Source: Acholeplasmataceae bacterium (lineage in GTDB: Bacteria > Bacillota_I > Bacilli_A > Acholeplasmatales > Acholeplasmataceae). Taken from it: a stretch of 43,540 nt of DNA. This document shows positions 35,396 through 43,540 of the stretch, piece after piece (positions within the stretch are counted from its first letter, which is position 1; each line of letters begins with the position of its first letter). A program made the translations under genes and the position numbers. The notes below the pieces were generated by a model, which was not told the origin of the DNA, searched no databases, and worked only from the letters and a program-made list of their open reading frames with translations. The DNA lies in the NCBI GenBank assembly GCA_030656435.1, contig JAUSOA010000098.1, forward strand, positions 1 to 43,540, written 5' to 3'.

Positions 35396-36709
35396 TTATT
35401 CCTTTTTAAGTTTCAAGATGACATCATCAATAAATATTAAGCTATCCTCTGATGATTCAAATCGAACTTCTATTTTTTCAGTGCCTACTAGTGTTTTAAA
35501 CTCAAATACATGTCTTAACTCATTTAAGTTATCAAACTCATAGGTAACTGTTCCATCTGTAATGACCTCATTATTAAGATTTTTCATTAGAATAACAAGT
35601 TTTCCTTGTGTACCTCTTAATATTGATGATTTAAACTCAATCGCAAATGCAAACTCATCATATACTGCTGTAATTATTTGACTTGCATATCCACCGTGAT
35701 CTACAGCTAACATCTTCTTTGAAGGAAAGTCAGTTCTTGACACAACATAAGCATCCCCTTCCAAAGACCAAGCTGTTACTCCATCTTCATAAGAACCATT
35801 CGAAATATAATTTCTTGTTAAAGGAGTATTTGTTATCTCTGGGTACATATGAACTGGTGCTACCCCAAAGGCATTAGGTATTGTAATAAGTGTTGGTTGA
35901 TCATAGGGTTCAAAGCTAATCCAATCCACTAAGAGATAATCGGTTTCAAAATCAGGGACTCCTGCCCAATTATTAGCAAACCATGCACCAACCCATAGCT
36001 GACCTTGTGCGAACGGCACGTGGTCAGTAATCTCTGATGTCAGCACATCATCGACATAGTATTTCACAATTTTTGGATCTGTATGCCATTCAAAGGTGTA
36101 TTTATGCCACTCGCCATCATTTGCTGGAGATTCTGTTTTAGCAACTACTGTTTTATGGCTGTTACGATCTACACCAACCCAGTTGGTATTTAATACATTT
36201 CTCAAGGATTTATTCCCTGGAAACTCAATATCAATTTCATGATTATAGTCTTCACCCTCATAATAAAATGTCCAAAATGCACTGACAACTCCTAGTCTAG
36301 GTAAGACTTTCATCGAAATTTCATACTTGCCTGCTCCAAAGGATTCTGTTGAGATGATTGCAGATCCTGTCAACCTTTTATTGTCATCTGGATGATACAT
36401 GCCATGTGCGTTTAATACTAGAAATCCATCTTCAGTAACCTGCACATTTTCTGCTTTTTGACCTTGACTAACAGCTGGAGACCAATTTCTTGTGCTTATA
36501 TACCATTTTTCTGGGTCTAATCCATTTGAGAAATCATCAAGTAGGTGCTCTTCTGGTGCTGGAATTCTTCTAAGGGTGTGATCGATGTCTTTAATAGGTG
36601 TAACCTCCTCGGTTTCTTCTACATCAGTTGGTAATGGTAATTCTTCTACACATGATATGAGAAGAAACATCCCGAAGATCATGAGTGTAAATAAAATGAT
36701 TTTTTTCAT
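35396..36709 (-). CDS. GH16 family endo-beta-glycanase lipoprotein (copy near permeases)
   Basis: 437 aa. Lipobox LISC, Cys20. GH16 domain ~55-275 with catalytic EIDIE (~158-162; NHEIDIEFPG), SAFWTFYYEGED, WHKYTFEWHTDP and a VGAWFANNWAGVPDF segment. C-terminal beta-sandwich ~300-435 (RNYISNGSYEDG, SLIFIDDVILK), CBM-like. A paralogue of the GH16 at 28155-29468 of identical length and domain order but clearly diverged. Should cut the polysaccharide at the cell surface before import. Overlaps the permease stop by 4 nt, so translation is coupled to the transporter. Confidence 0.88.
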   Translation of the reverse strand: MKKIILFTLMIFGMFLLISCVEELPLPTDVEETEEVTPIKDIDHTLRRIPAPEEHLLDDFSNGLDPEKWYISTRNWSPAVSQGQKAENVQVTEDGFLVLNAHGMYHPDDNKRLTGSAIISTESFGAGKYEISMKVLPRLGVVSAFWTFYYEGEDYNHEIDIEFPGNKSLRNVLNTNWVGVDRNSHKTVVAKTESPANDGEWHKYTFEWHTDPKIVKYYVDDVLTSEITDHVPFAQGQLWVGAWFANNWAGVPDFETDYLLVDWISFEPYDQPTLITIPNAFGVAPVHMYPEITNTPLTRNYISNGSYEDGVTAWSLEGDAYVVSRTDFPSKKMLAVDHGGYASQIITAVYDEFAFAIEFKSSILRGTQGKLVILMKNLNNEVITDGTVTYEFDNLNELRHVFEFKTLVGTEKIEVRFESSEDSLIFIDDVILKLKKE

Positions 36710-37599
36710 CCTTTAAGTCCTCCGACGATTGTATTTTCCATAATCGTCTTTTGGAAGATAATAAAGACAATCAGAATAGGTAAAACTGCAATAATCATAG
36801 TTGCAAACATTTCAGCGTATGCTCCACGTGCTACCATTGTAGCTGTTAAGGTTCTCAGTCCAACAGCAAGTGTTGGAATGTCCTTTAAGTAGATTGATGG
36901 TGTAATATAGTCATTCCATAGCCCAATCGCATGAATTACAGATAGAGCAATCATGGATGGTTTTGCTAGAGGAATCATCACTCTAAAGAATACTTGAAAA
37001 TCAGATGCCCCATCTACAAATGCCGCTTCAGCATAATTCCATGAAATACTCTTGAAAAATCCATACATTAATATGAAGTTAAATCCAAAGCCTCCTGAAT
37101 AAAGTACGAAGAGTCCTATCATCGTATTGTATAAACCAAGAGATTGCATTAATTGATATTGTGCAGGTAGTGTCCCAACAACTGGAACAATCATCACAAA
37201 TACTGCTAGTGAGTATAGGAATGTGCTTCCCACAAACTTATATTTCGCAACAACATACGCAACCATTGAAGAGACTAAAATATTTAAAAATGTCCCAACA
37301 AGAGTAATAAAGATTGATATTCCAAACATTGACATGATGTTATAACTTCCTGTTGATCTAACCACATGAAAGTCATTGAGTACGCTTGAATAATTTCTAA
37401 AGTTGATTTGATTTGGAAAAGCCCAAATATTACTAAAAAATTCAATATTTGTTTTAAATGAATTGACTAGCATCCAAGCAAATGGAAAGATCAGTGTAAG
37501 TGCATAAATTAAGAATATGATAAACACAATATATTTAAAAATGATTAACTGCTTAGTATCTAATAAAGATTTACGTCTTCTATGTTTGATTCTCATCAT
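36706..37599 (-). CDS. Carbohydrate ABC transporter permease, MalG type
   Basis: 297 aa from ATG 37599 (a second ATG follows at 37596); AGAGG lies just upstream and the open frame further 5' lies inside the previous gene. About six membrane segments (FKYIVFIIFLIYALTLIFPF; LVGTFLNILVSSMVAYVV) and the EAA loop YAEAAFVDGASDFQVFFRV ahead of MIPLAKP, which docks to the ATPase. Pairs with the MalF-type permease whose stop is 7 nt upstream. No ATPase gene is present; Bacillota often use a shared MsmK/UgpC-type ATPase encoded elsewhere. Confidence 0.92.
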   Translation of the reverse strand: MMRIKHRRRKSLLDTKQLIIFKYIVFIIFLIYALTLIFPFAWMLVNSFKTNIEFFSNIWAFPNQINFRNYSSVLNDFHVVRSTGSYNIMSMFGISIFITLVGTFLNILVSSMVAYVVAKYKFVGSTFLYSLAVFVMIVPVVGTLPAQYQLMQSLGLYNTMIGLFVLYSGGFGFNFILMYGFFKSISWNYAEAAFVDGASDFQVFFRVMIPLAKPSMIALSVIHAIGLWNDYITPSIYLKDIPTLAVGLRTLTATMVARGAYAEMFATMIIAVLPILIVFIIFQKTIMENTIVGGLKG

Positions 37600-37606
37600 G
37601 TCACCT

Positions 37607-38575
37607 CTAGTAGTCAACGTCTTGATATGCCTTAGACATAGCGCGACGGATTCCCATAATAATCGGTGTTCCAATCAAGGAGACAACAATACCAAATGTT
37701 GCGAAATAAGCCATATTTCCATTTCTTATGACAGAGTTATAAATAGATAACGCAATTGTATTTGTATATGGGTTATCTGGTGTCAGTAATAATGGTTGTA
37801 AAAGTACTGTGAATACAGCGGTACACCCAAGAAGGAAAGTGGTAGTTATTGTTGGCCAAATGAGCGGAATCACTACATTCTTAAGCTCCTGAAATAATGT
37901 TATACCTTCTAATTCACCATATTCTATTAATTCAGTAGGAATACGAGCAATCGCACCTGATAATAATAAGATATTGAATCCTAACCCTGCCCATACACAA
38001 TAAACTAGTATCATGATTTGACTGGTAGGGTAGGATCCAAACCAGGAGGGAATATCTGCTGTAGGTATTGCAAACACAGATTTTAATATCGAATTGACTG
38101 GACCTAAGTTTGAATCGAAAATAAAACCAAAGGTCATTGTTAAGACTACAATCGGTAAAATCGAGGGTAGAAAGTAGACAACTCGGAAAAATCCGGATAA
38201 TGGTATCTTTTTATATAGGAAATATGAAAATATTAAAGACAGTGGAAGTATTACAAAGCTATTGATTGGCATATAGAGTAACGAATTGAAAAGCATGCGT
38301 TTCGTGGATTCATTATTAAGTATGTCATTAATCACAGATCGATAGTTTTGAAATCCAACAAAAGTATAATTCCCGGTAGTCCATGAAAAGCTCTTGAAGG
38401 TTAGAAGGATTGTGTCGAAGTTTACATATCCCCAAAAAAGGATAAATTGTAGCAATGGATAGGCAAGCATAACGATTATAAATATGCGTTTCTTTGCATG
38501 TCTATTCAGTGTTCTCCTTGGCTTTGCCTTTTTTTCTGAAAGATTGATTTGTTGTAAGTTTTGCATGGGGTTCAA
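37607..38575 (-). CDS. Carbohydrate ABC transporter permease, MalF type
   Basis: 322 aa from a TTG start at 38575, supported by AAGG 8 nt upstream; the ATG three codons later is too far from it. Basic N-terminus (KKAKPRRTLNRHAKKR), six membrane segments, and an EAA-like loop LIEYGELEGITLFQELKNV ahead of VIPLIWP. Forms the membrane channel with the downstream MalG-type permease. Follows the solute-binding lipoprotein by 25 nt. Confidence 0.9.
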   Translation of the reverse strand: MNPMQNLQQINLSEKKAKPRRTLNRHAKKRIFIIVMLAYPLLQFILFWGYVNFDTILLTFKSFSWTTGNYTFVGFQNYRSVINDILNNESTKRMLFNSLLYMPINSFVILPLSLIFSYFLYKKIPLSGFFRVVYFLPSILPIVVLTMTFGFIFDSNLGPVNSILKSVFAIPTADIPSWFGSYPTSQIMILVYCVWAGLGFNILLLSGAIARIPTELIEYGELEGITLFQELKNVVIPLIWPTITTTFLLGCTAVFTVLLQPLLLTPDNPYTNTIALSIYNSVIRNGNMAYFATFGIVVSLIGTPIIMGIRRAMSKAYQDVDY

Positions 38576-38600
38576 ATTCGTTACCTTCTTCTTTTTATTT

Positions 38601-40046
38601 TTATGGATTAATCTCGCTTAGCCATCCGCTCCAACTATTTTTTACAGTTTGATAAACTCCATCAAATGTTGAAAATATGTTTTTAACTTCAAATGTGCTT
38701 GGATTTGTTATATATGCACTTCTATTATAATGATTAAAGTAATCTGCATAATGTTGTACACCCTCTGGTGCCCACTGGATAGCAAGTTTACCATCAAGGA
38801 CTAGTAGGCTTTGTGAATATAAATCAAATTTTTGACTATTTGAATTGATCTCAAGTACAGTTTGCGAGAATAAAGTCATCTCTTCCATATTAAATTCGAT
38901 ATTCGAATAATCCATAGCAAGCATAACTCCATTTGTCTTTTCAGTGAATATCTTCATGTTGTCCTGACGCGCCATATAGAGTAAGAACTTCTTGGCTAAT
39001 TCCTTATTTTGTGAGTATTCAGGAATAATTATAGAGTCACCAGCACCAACTGCGTAATTCACACGAATTGGATTGCCTTCTCCATCTTTTTTAGCATTTG
39101 CTAAAAATGGAGCAGGCATCATTGCCATTTCAATCTTATTCGGGTCAATATTATCTAGCATTTCACTTTCAAGCCAATGCGCATTCGGAATCATTGCAGC
39201 ATAGCCATTTAAGAAGTCCATTTGTGCAGCCATATATTGTTTACCTACTGAATCTTCCATGCTTTGCTGTGGTCTTTTTGCTATCAAATCAACCCATGCT
39301 GAGAATGCCTGCATTAATTCTGGATTTGTTGTAGGATTGAAGACTTCAGCTGATGCTAGTTGAGTATATGTCTTTATTTTAGCGGTACCAGCAAGCTGAG
39401 CCCACCAGTCAAAGACTAGATAATCCCAATAATAAGTTTCTGAACTCCAAACAAATGGTTTAATGGTTGGAGCATTTGGTTTCATGTCTGTTGAATCGAC
39501 TTTAATATTTGCTGCATAGATTAAATCAGCCAACGCAAGTAGTTCGTCATAGGTTTCAGGAACATTCCATCCGTTTTCTCTAAACATTTTTGCATTATAA
39601 ACAAGTCCACCTGCACCATTTGTCCAAGGAACTTTATAATACTTATTATTGAATCTACTCATATTACCGAATGTAGGCAAAACTCTATCTTTAAATAGGA
39701 CTCCATCTTCGACTTCCATTTCATATAAATCAGAAATGTCCGCGATATATCCTTGAACTGATAGTCTTTCCCAATTGATACCGTGTGAGAAGAATAGATC
39801 GTCATCAGATCCATTTTGTAATCTCGAAGGTATTTCAGCAGCTAAATCAGGAGATGCTTCAATTTCTACAGTAACTCCTTCATTTTCTGCTTCAAAACCA
39901 CGAGCAAGTGTATTCGCCCAAACCTGTCCATATCCACCTAAATAGATAGATATCTTTAAATGACCAGGATCTTTCGTATTAGTAGAACATCCAATCAGCA
40001 ATAATACTGTAAGTATTACAACCAGTAAACTAGCAATTTTCTTCAT
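38601..40046 (-). CDS. ABC transporter extracellular sugar-binding lipoprotein
   Basis: 481 aa. Lipobox LIGC, Cys20. Family-1 solute-binding fold from ~30 (LKISIYLGGYGQVWANTLAR, VPWTNGAGGLVYNAKMF, PETYDELLALAD). First gene of the GH16/GH20/nagB operon, so it is expected to bind oligosaccharides released by the GH16 enzymes, probably containing GlcNAc; NgcE-type proteins are a plausible relative. The leader is ~125 nt. Ribosome site GAGGTCAAT before the ATG. Confidence 0.9.
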   Translation of the reverse strand: MKKIASLLVVILTVLLLIGCSTNTKDPGHLKISIYLGGYGQVWANTLARGFEAENEGVTVEIEASPDLAAEIPSRLQNGSDDDLFFSHGINWERLSVQGYIADISDLYEMEVEDGVLFKDRVLPTFGNMSRFNNKYYKVPWTNGAGGLVYNAKMFRENGWNVPETYDELLALADLIYAANIKVDSTDMKPNAPTIKPFVWSSETYYWDYLVFDWWAQLAGTAKIKTYTQLASAEVFNPTTNPELMQAFSAWVDLIAKRPQQSMEDSVGKQYMAAQMDFLNGYAAMIPNAHWLESEMLDNIDPNKIEMAMMPAPFLANAKKDGEGNPIRVNYAVGAGDSIIIPEYSQNKELAKKFLLYMARQDNMKIFTEKTNGVMLAMDYSNIEFNMEEMTLFSQTVLEINSNSQKFDLYSQSLLVLDGKLAIQWAPEGVQHYADYFNHYNRSAYITNPSTFEVKNIFSTFDGVYQTVKNSWSGWLSEINP

Positions 40047-40177
40047 GTATTGACCTCTATTCTTTTTTTAACAATGTTTGTCATTTGCAGGGTATTTTGT
40101 CCTTTTATTCGTTTTCTCTTCTATAAATCAGGGACAATAACCTGTATTTGGTTAACTTTGTTTATTTATTCAAAGCA

Positions 40178-40218
40178 ATTTTATCACATGCTTTATTGAT
40201 ATGCAAGCGTTTTCGCTT
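40178..40218 (-). promoter_or_regulatory. Promoter of the GlcNAc-polysaccharide operon with cre/LacI-like palindrome
   Basis: Minus-strand TTGCAT (40201-40206), 17-nt spacer, TAAAAT (40178-40183). A perfect inverted repeat AAGCG-TTTT-CGCTT (40205-40218) abuts the -35; with its flank it reads TGCAAGCGTTTTCG, one or two changes from the CcpA cre consensus. Carbon catabolite repression, or a LacI-family regulator, is likely. Confidence 0.75.
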
Positions 40219-40223
40219 AAAAA

Positions 40224-40278
40224 AAATAAATAGCTAAAATAAAGAAGACAGGCACAGTGATTCTGCGCTTGTCTTCTT
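40224..40278 (-). terminator. Terminator after the GGDEF gene
   Basis: AAGAAGACAGGC (40242-40253) pairs with GCTTGTCTTCTT (40267-40278), 12 bp with one G-U pair; T-rich DNA follows on the minus strand. Confidence 0.8.
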
Positions 40279-40324
40279 ATATAGGAGGGTACTTTGATAG
40301 CAATTTTTTTTAATCTAACGAACA

Positions 40325-41752
40325 TTATCTAGTTAATTTCCTGAATCTCTTGTCATCATACATTCTTTTGTCTGCAATTCTCATTAAACCCATCAATTGA
40401 TCATCATCTTTTGGATAGCAGGCAACACCACAACCAAATTCGATAACATGCTCTAAATCTTCATATACAAAAGGTATTTGCTCAAATACTTCTCTGATTT
40501 TTTCAATTCTATCGTGACTTTCTTGAAGAGACTTGTTGGGAAACACAATAACAAATTCATCTCCACCAGTTCTAGAAAAGATATCATTTTCGCCGATATA
40601 TTCTTTAATTACTCTTGCAAAGTGGATTAAATACTGATCACCAACACTATGTCCATAGGTATCATTGACTTGCTTTAAATAATTGACGTCCATGACTGCA
40701 ATCGAGAACTCTTTCTTTTTGTTGCGGAATTCTTTATATAGATTAAAGACTATTTTTTCATGATGCTTTCTTGAATGAACACCAGTTAGTGAATCGGTTT
40801 TCGATAATGTGTATATTTCTTCCACCAATAAATGATTATTTAGTGCAATTTCGATTTGAGATGCTAAATGCTTAATATTTAGTTTATCCTGTTCATTGAA
40901 TGCTTCAAAGTCATCAAGGTTATCCAAATTGATAAATCCATAAATTTTTCCGTGTAAAATAAAGGAACAGGTTAATACAGCTTTCGCAGTTAACATATCA
41001 TTTTCATTCATTGTATCTGCTATTTCAGCCTTTAAGTTCTTTTTATTAAATGTTTTGATATCCTTAATTACTGCGGGTTCGTTAAGTAAACCCAACTTAT
41101 ATTGATACATATCCTCAAAGCATAAATCAACCTTTTTTAATTGATTGAAGTCGTATCCAACTGCTGCCCTAAATTCCATTCTATTCTCATTACGAATTAA
41201 GATACTTCCGGATTGAGCCTTTGGTATCAGTTCGATTGCTTTTTCTAATATCGTTTGCAATAGTTCATCTAGATTATCATTAATCAGCATTTGTGGAGTA
41301 ATTTCTGAAATGGTCTTTGTAATCTTTGAATTGAGTTCAAGCTGTGCATACCTGTTCATCAAGAGTAGGTAATCAACTCGCTCTGAATGAACAGCTTTTT
41401 CTAAATAATGAAGAAAAAGCAAGACAATGCCGAAAACAAAGATAAGATTCATTTGAATATCTAGCACTCTGACACTTTGAAAAATTAAAGAAGCGATATT
41501 GAAGACTGTGATAAAGGATATTGATAATATGGCTCCATATCGTTCAAAGGTATAGAATAAAACCACTGAAAGTATCAGTAAAATTGAAGTACTTATATAG
41601 ATAATCTTTGCAAATGATGATAAATCACTAAAATCTGCAAATCTTTTGATCACGATGGTAAATAGTAAAATAGCAAACGCATAAACTACAGCACCAAGCT
41701 TAATCCACTGCTTGGCACCGGGGATGATACTCATATATTTGCGTTCCTTCAT
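40325..41752 (-). CDS. Membrane GAF-GGDEF diguanylate cyclase
   Basis: 475 aa from ATG 41752 (AGGA 9 nt upstream; a TTG two codons earlier is too close). About five membrane segments in ~15-115 (LILSVVLFYTFERYG; IFVFGIVLLFLHYL), a GAF domain ~145-300, then a GGDEF domain ~310-470 (LTGVHSRKHHEK, MDVNYLKQVNDTYGHSVGD, SRTGGDEFVIVFP near 395). The active-site GGDEF is intact, so c-di-GMP synthesis is expected. The inhibitory I-site RxxD is not present (GEND at that position), suggesting no product inhibition. Monocistronic, divergent from the rhomboid gene. Confidence 0.9.
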   Translation of the reverse strand: MKERKYMSIIPGAKQWIKLGAVVYAFAILLFTIVIKRFADFSDLSSFAKIIYISTSILLILSVVLFYTFERYGAILSISFITVFNIASLIFQSVRVLDIQMNLIFVFGIVLLFLHYLEKAVHSERVDYLLLMNRYAQLELNSKITKTISEITPQMLINDNLDELLQTILEKAIELIPKAQSGSILIRNENRMEFRAAVGYDFNQLKKVDLCFEDMYQYKLGLLNEPAVIKDIKTFNKKNLKAEIADTMNENDMLTAKAVLTCSFILHGKIYGFINLDNLDDFEAFNEQDKLNIKHLASQIEIALNNHLLVEEIYTLSKTDSLTGVHSRKHHEKIVFNLYKEFRNKKKEFSIAVMDVNYLKQVNDTYGHSVGDQYLIHFARVIKEYIGENDIFSRTGGDEFVIVFPNKSLQESHDRIEKIREVFEQIPFVYEDLEHVIEFGCGVACYPKDDDQLMGLMRIADKRMYDDKRFRKLTR

Positions 41753-41937
41753 AGCCAATCATCCTTTCTTTCATTTTTCTTTCAGTTATATTCTATCATT
41801 TATAAAAATAGAAAATCTAAATGTAAGAAAGTTGTAATAATTAAGAGACAATATAAGTAAACTTAACTCCATATATGAAATATCAAGAACTAAATTGTAT
41901 TAAATTATCCACAATTGGATAGATAATTACATTAAAG

Positions 41938-41966
41938 TTGTTTAATAGATATTTGATAGGTATAAT
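41938..41966 (+). promoter_or_regulatory. Promoter of the rhomboid gene
   Basis: TTGTTT (41938-41943), exactly 17 nt, TATAAT (41961-41966), 24 nt before the ATG with GGAAGG as ribosome site. Confidence 0.75.
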
Positions 41967-41990
41967 ATGTAGCGTAGGAAGGTTGATTAT

Positions 41991-42632
41991 ATGAACTATA
42001 CGGAACGTTTTAAAGAATATTACAAATATCACCCAGTCACTAGCATTATTATCATCATCAATTTGGTGATGGCTCTTCTTGTAATGTTTACTGGTGGATT
42101 TTCATTACTGAACTTAATATCGTGGGGAGCAATACTCCCTCCACTCGTTACTGAAAATGGGGAATATTATAGAATCATTACTGCAATGGCACTACACGGC
42201 AGTGTATTGCATTTCGCAATGAATTCATATGTCTTATATTATATCGGTGGCCATTTAGAAAAATTTGTAGGACCTGTTAAGTATTTAATTGTTTATATGG
42301 TTGCAGGTATTGTATCCAGTCTATTTGTTGTCTTCTTTGGTGCAGCCAATGTCGTAACAATAGGTGCCAGTGGAGCAATCTTTGGTGTCATGGGTGGATT
42401 ATTTATGCTAACCATTAAAAGAGCAAATTGGTTTCATCCACAAGCAATTAGATCGATTCGTAATTTAATGTTGATCAATTTGGTATTTACATTCATTATT
42501 CCAAACATTAGTATTCCTGGTCATTTAGGTGGACTTGTTGCTGGTGTCTTGTTATTCTTTGTCATTACACCAGATGAACCACATTTTACAAGATATATGG
42601 TTCCTGATGCTAGAGATCAATACATGAGTTAA
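41991..42632 (+). CDS. Rhomboid family intramembrane serine protease
   Basis: 213 aa, compact six-segment form. HGSVLHFAMNS (HxxxN-type element), the catalytic serine in GASGAIFG (~128) and the catalytic histidine in GHLGG (~178) are all present, so it should be active. Rhomboids cut membrane anchors; with so many lipid- and membrane-anchored proteins in the window, shedding of a surface protein is possible but unproven. The only plus-strand gene here; own promoter. Confidence 0.93.
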   Translation: MNYTERFKEYYKYHPVTSIIIIINLVMALLVMFTGGFSLLNLISWGAILPPLVTENGEYYRIITAMALHGSVLHFAMNSYVLYYIGGHLEKFVGPVKYLIVYMVAGIVSSLFVVFFGAANVVTIGASGAIFGVMGGLFMLTIKRANWFHPQAIRSIRNLMLINLVFTFIIPNISIPGHLGGLVAGVLLFFVITPDEPHFTRYMVPDARDQYMS

Positions 42633-42640
42633 AAAAGATA

Positions 42641-42675
42641 AAAAAATAGGGTCTTGCGCAAGCAGGACCTTTTGT
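42641..42675. terminator. Bidirectional terminator between convergent rhomboid and rpiR genes
   Basis: AGGGTCTTGC (42648-42657), GCAA tetraloop, GCAGGACCTT (42662-42671), with TTTGTTTGTTT after it on the plus strand and a run of Ts on the minus strand. Confidence 0.88.
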
Positions 42676-42717
42676 TTGTTTATAGTGGTAAATGTCTGAT
42701 TTATATATCTTTCGACT

Positions 42718-43539
42718 CTATTTTTTAGGCATATAGGTTTGATGTGCCTTACTCATATAAGCTTCATAATTGGTGTTAATGAATGCAGTAAATAATATAT
42801 CGACTACATTAAGCGTTGATGTTCTTGAATACATCGCCCCTAAACGGTCTGCAGGCTCAGATGCATCAACAAATAAATTATATGTGCAGTGCTTAATGAG
42901 TGTATTATCTGATAGACCTGTAAGAGAGACTGTTGGAACTTTTCTAAGTGCTAATTCTTGTGCGACCTCAATGATATCTCCTGTTTCACCTGTGTAAGAT
43001 ATTAAAAATGCAATGGATTCTTCAGATGAACTTTTCGCTTTGATAAACATTTCAAGTTTATTTTCATACGCAGATGAGTCAATTCCTAAACGTAAACATT
43101 TGAGGGCTGCATCCTTTGCAACTAGGTTTGAGGGGCCAACTCCAAAAAAGTCCATGCGTTTAGCTTTTGTCATTAACTTAACCACATTTGTAAAATCTTC
43201 TTTATCATTGATATCTTTACTGTCAATAATCGATTTCGCATTGAAATATGAGACCTTTTTAATAATCTCTTCAATTGAGTCATGTTTTTTTACTGGTATA
43301 TTTGCTTCTTTAATAATCGATTCCTTTAAGTACGCCTTTAAATCAATTGATATTTGTAATCTAAAATCGATATAAGAATCAATGCCTAATTTTGCGCATA
43401 ATCTTTTGATTGTCGAAGTTGAGGTAAAAGTTTTTTGTGAAAGCTCAACGATACCAATATTGGATACTTCTTGTAAATTATCAAAAATATAGTCAACTAC
43501 ATGACGTTCAGATGGTGACAGATCCTTGACATTTCTCAT
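42718..43539 (-). CDS. RpiR-family transcriptional regulator (right window edge)
   Basis: 273 aa from an ATG at 43539; the edge hides any ribosome site, so the true start could lie a few codons further. HTH_6 domain ~1-75 (TSTSTIKRLCAKLGIDSY) and SIS domain ~110-240 (DFFGVGPSNLVAKDA, AFLISYTGETGDIIEVAQ). Senses a sugar phosphate; its target is not visible. Distinct in sequence from the RpiR at 18044-18880. It converges on the rhomboid gene across a shared terminator. Confidence 0.88.
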   Translation of the reverse strand: MRNVKDLSPSERHVVDYIFDNLQEVSNIGIVELSQKTFTSTSTIKRLCAKLGIDSYIDFRLQISIDLKAYLKESIIKEANIPVKKHDSIEEIIKKVSYFNAKSIIDSKDINDKEDFTNVVKLMTKAKRMDFFGVGPSNLVAKDAALKCLRLGIDSSAYENKLEMFIKAKSSSEESIAFLISYTGETGDIIEVAQELALRKVPTVSLTGLSDNTLIKHCTYNLFVDASEPADRLGAMYSRTSTLNVVDILFTAFINTNYEAYMSKAHQTYMPKK

Positions 43540-43540
43540 T

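Noticed and set aside
43013-43375. Plus-strand open frame of ~120 codons
   Set aside because: Antisense to a clearly coding RpiR gene.

Overview
The window is low-GC DNA with the standard genetic code. TGA is a real stop: the anmK/sugar-kinase and etfA/lctD pairs overlap as ATGA. Many Sec lipoproteins (lipobox Cys), AGGAGG-type ribosome sites, a CcpA-like cre box and ABC importers without a local ATPase point to Bacillota or the non-mycoplasma Mycoplasmatota (Acholeplasma/Izemoplasma-like). The exact lineage is inference. All but one gene (the rhomboid) lie on the minus strand, so operons read right to left. There is no tRNA, rRNA, CRISPR array or transposon, and no gene-free stretch over 300 bases.

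Region 1 (1-4967): a sugar-ABC solute-binding lipoprotein, a partial membrane/extracellular protein running off the left edge, and a large surface protein with a C-terminal Cys-containing sorting-like tail. The surface protein has a strong promoter overlapped by a cre-like palindrome. Region 2 (5041-18880): a tightly coupled seven-gene operon read from 17883: anmK, a BadF/NagK-type amino-sugar kinase, a GH4 phospho-glycosidase, a cytoplasmic GHL10, a secreted double-GHL10, an AmiE-like serine hydrolase and a BIG2/beta-helix/amidase lipoprotein. A perfect 19-bp palindrome lies in its promoter and an RpiR/MurR-type regulator lies just upstream. I read it as a peptidoglycan (muropeptide) scavenging system.

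Region 3 (19050-22445): etfB-etfA-lctD, an electron-confurcating lactate dehydrogenase set in the order known from Acetobacterium lctBCD. Next to a MurNAc pathway it could oxidise the D-lactate released from MurNAc. Region 4 (22568-24796): a secreted phosphodiester glycosidase (NAGPA) and a small lipoprotein.

Region 5 (24964-40046): an amino-sugar polysaccharide locus. A nine-gene operon from 40046 encodes a sugar-binding lipoprotein, two permeases, a GH16 lipoprotein, a GLUG-repeat lipoprotein, cytoplasmic GH20 hexosaminidase, a ROK regulator, a second GH16 lipoprotein and NagB. A separate two-gene operon encodes a ROK-like kinase and an LmbE-type deacetylase. No nagA is visible, so GlcNAc may be deacetylated first and then phosphorylated to feed NagB. 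Region 6 (40325-43539): a membrane GAF-GGDEF protein, a divergent rhomboid protease and a second RpiR regulator at the right edge.

Together the window describes an organism that strips and imports hexosamine glycans (peptidoglycan remnants and a GlcNAc-containing polysaccharide) and routes carbon and nitrogen through GlcN-6-P and possibly D-lactate.
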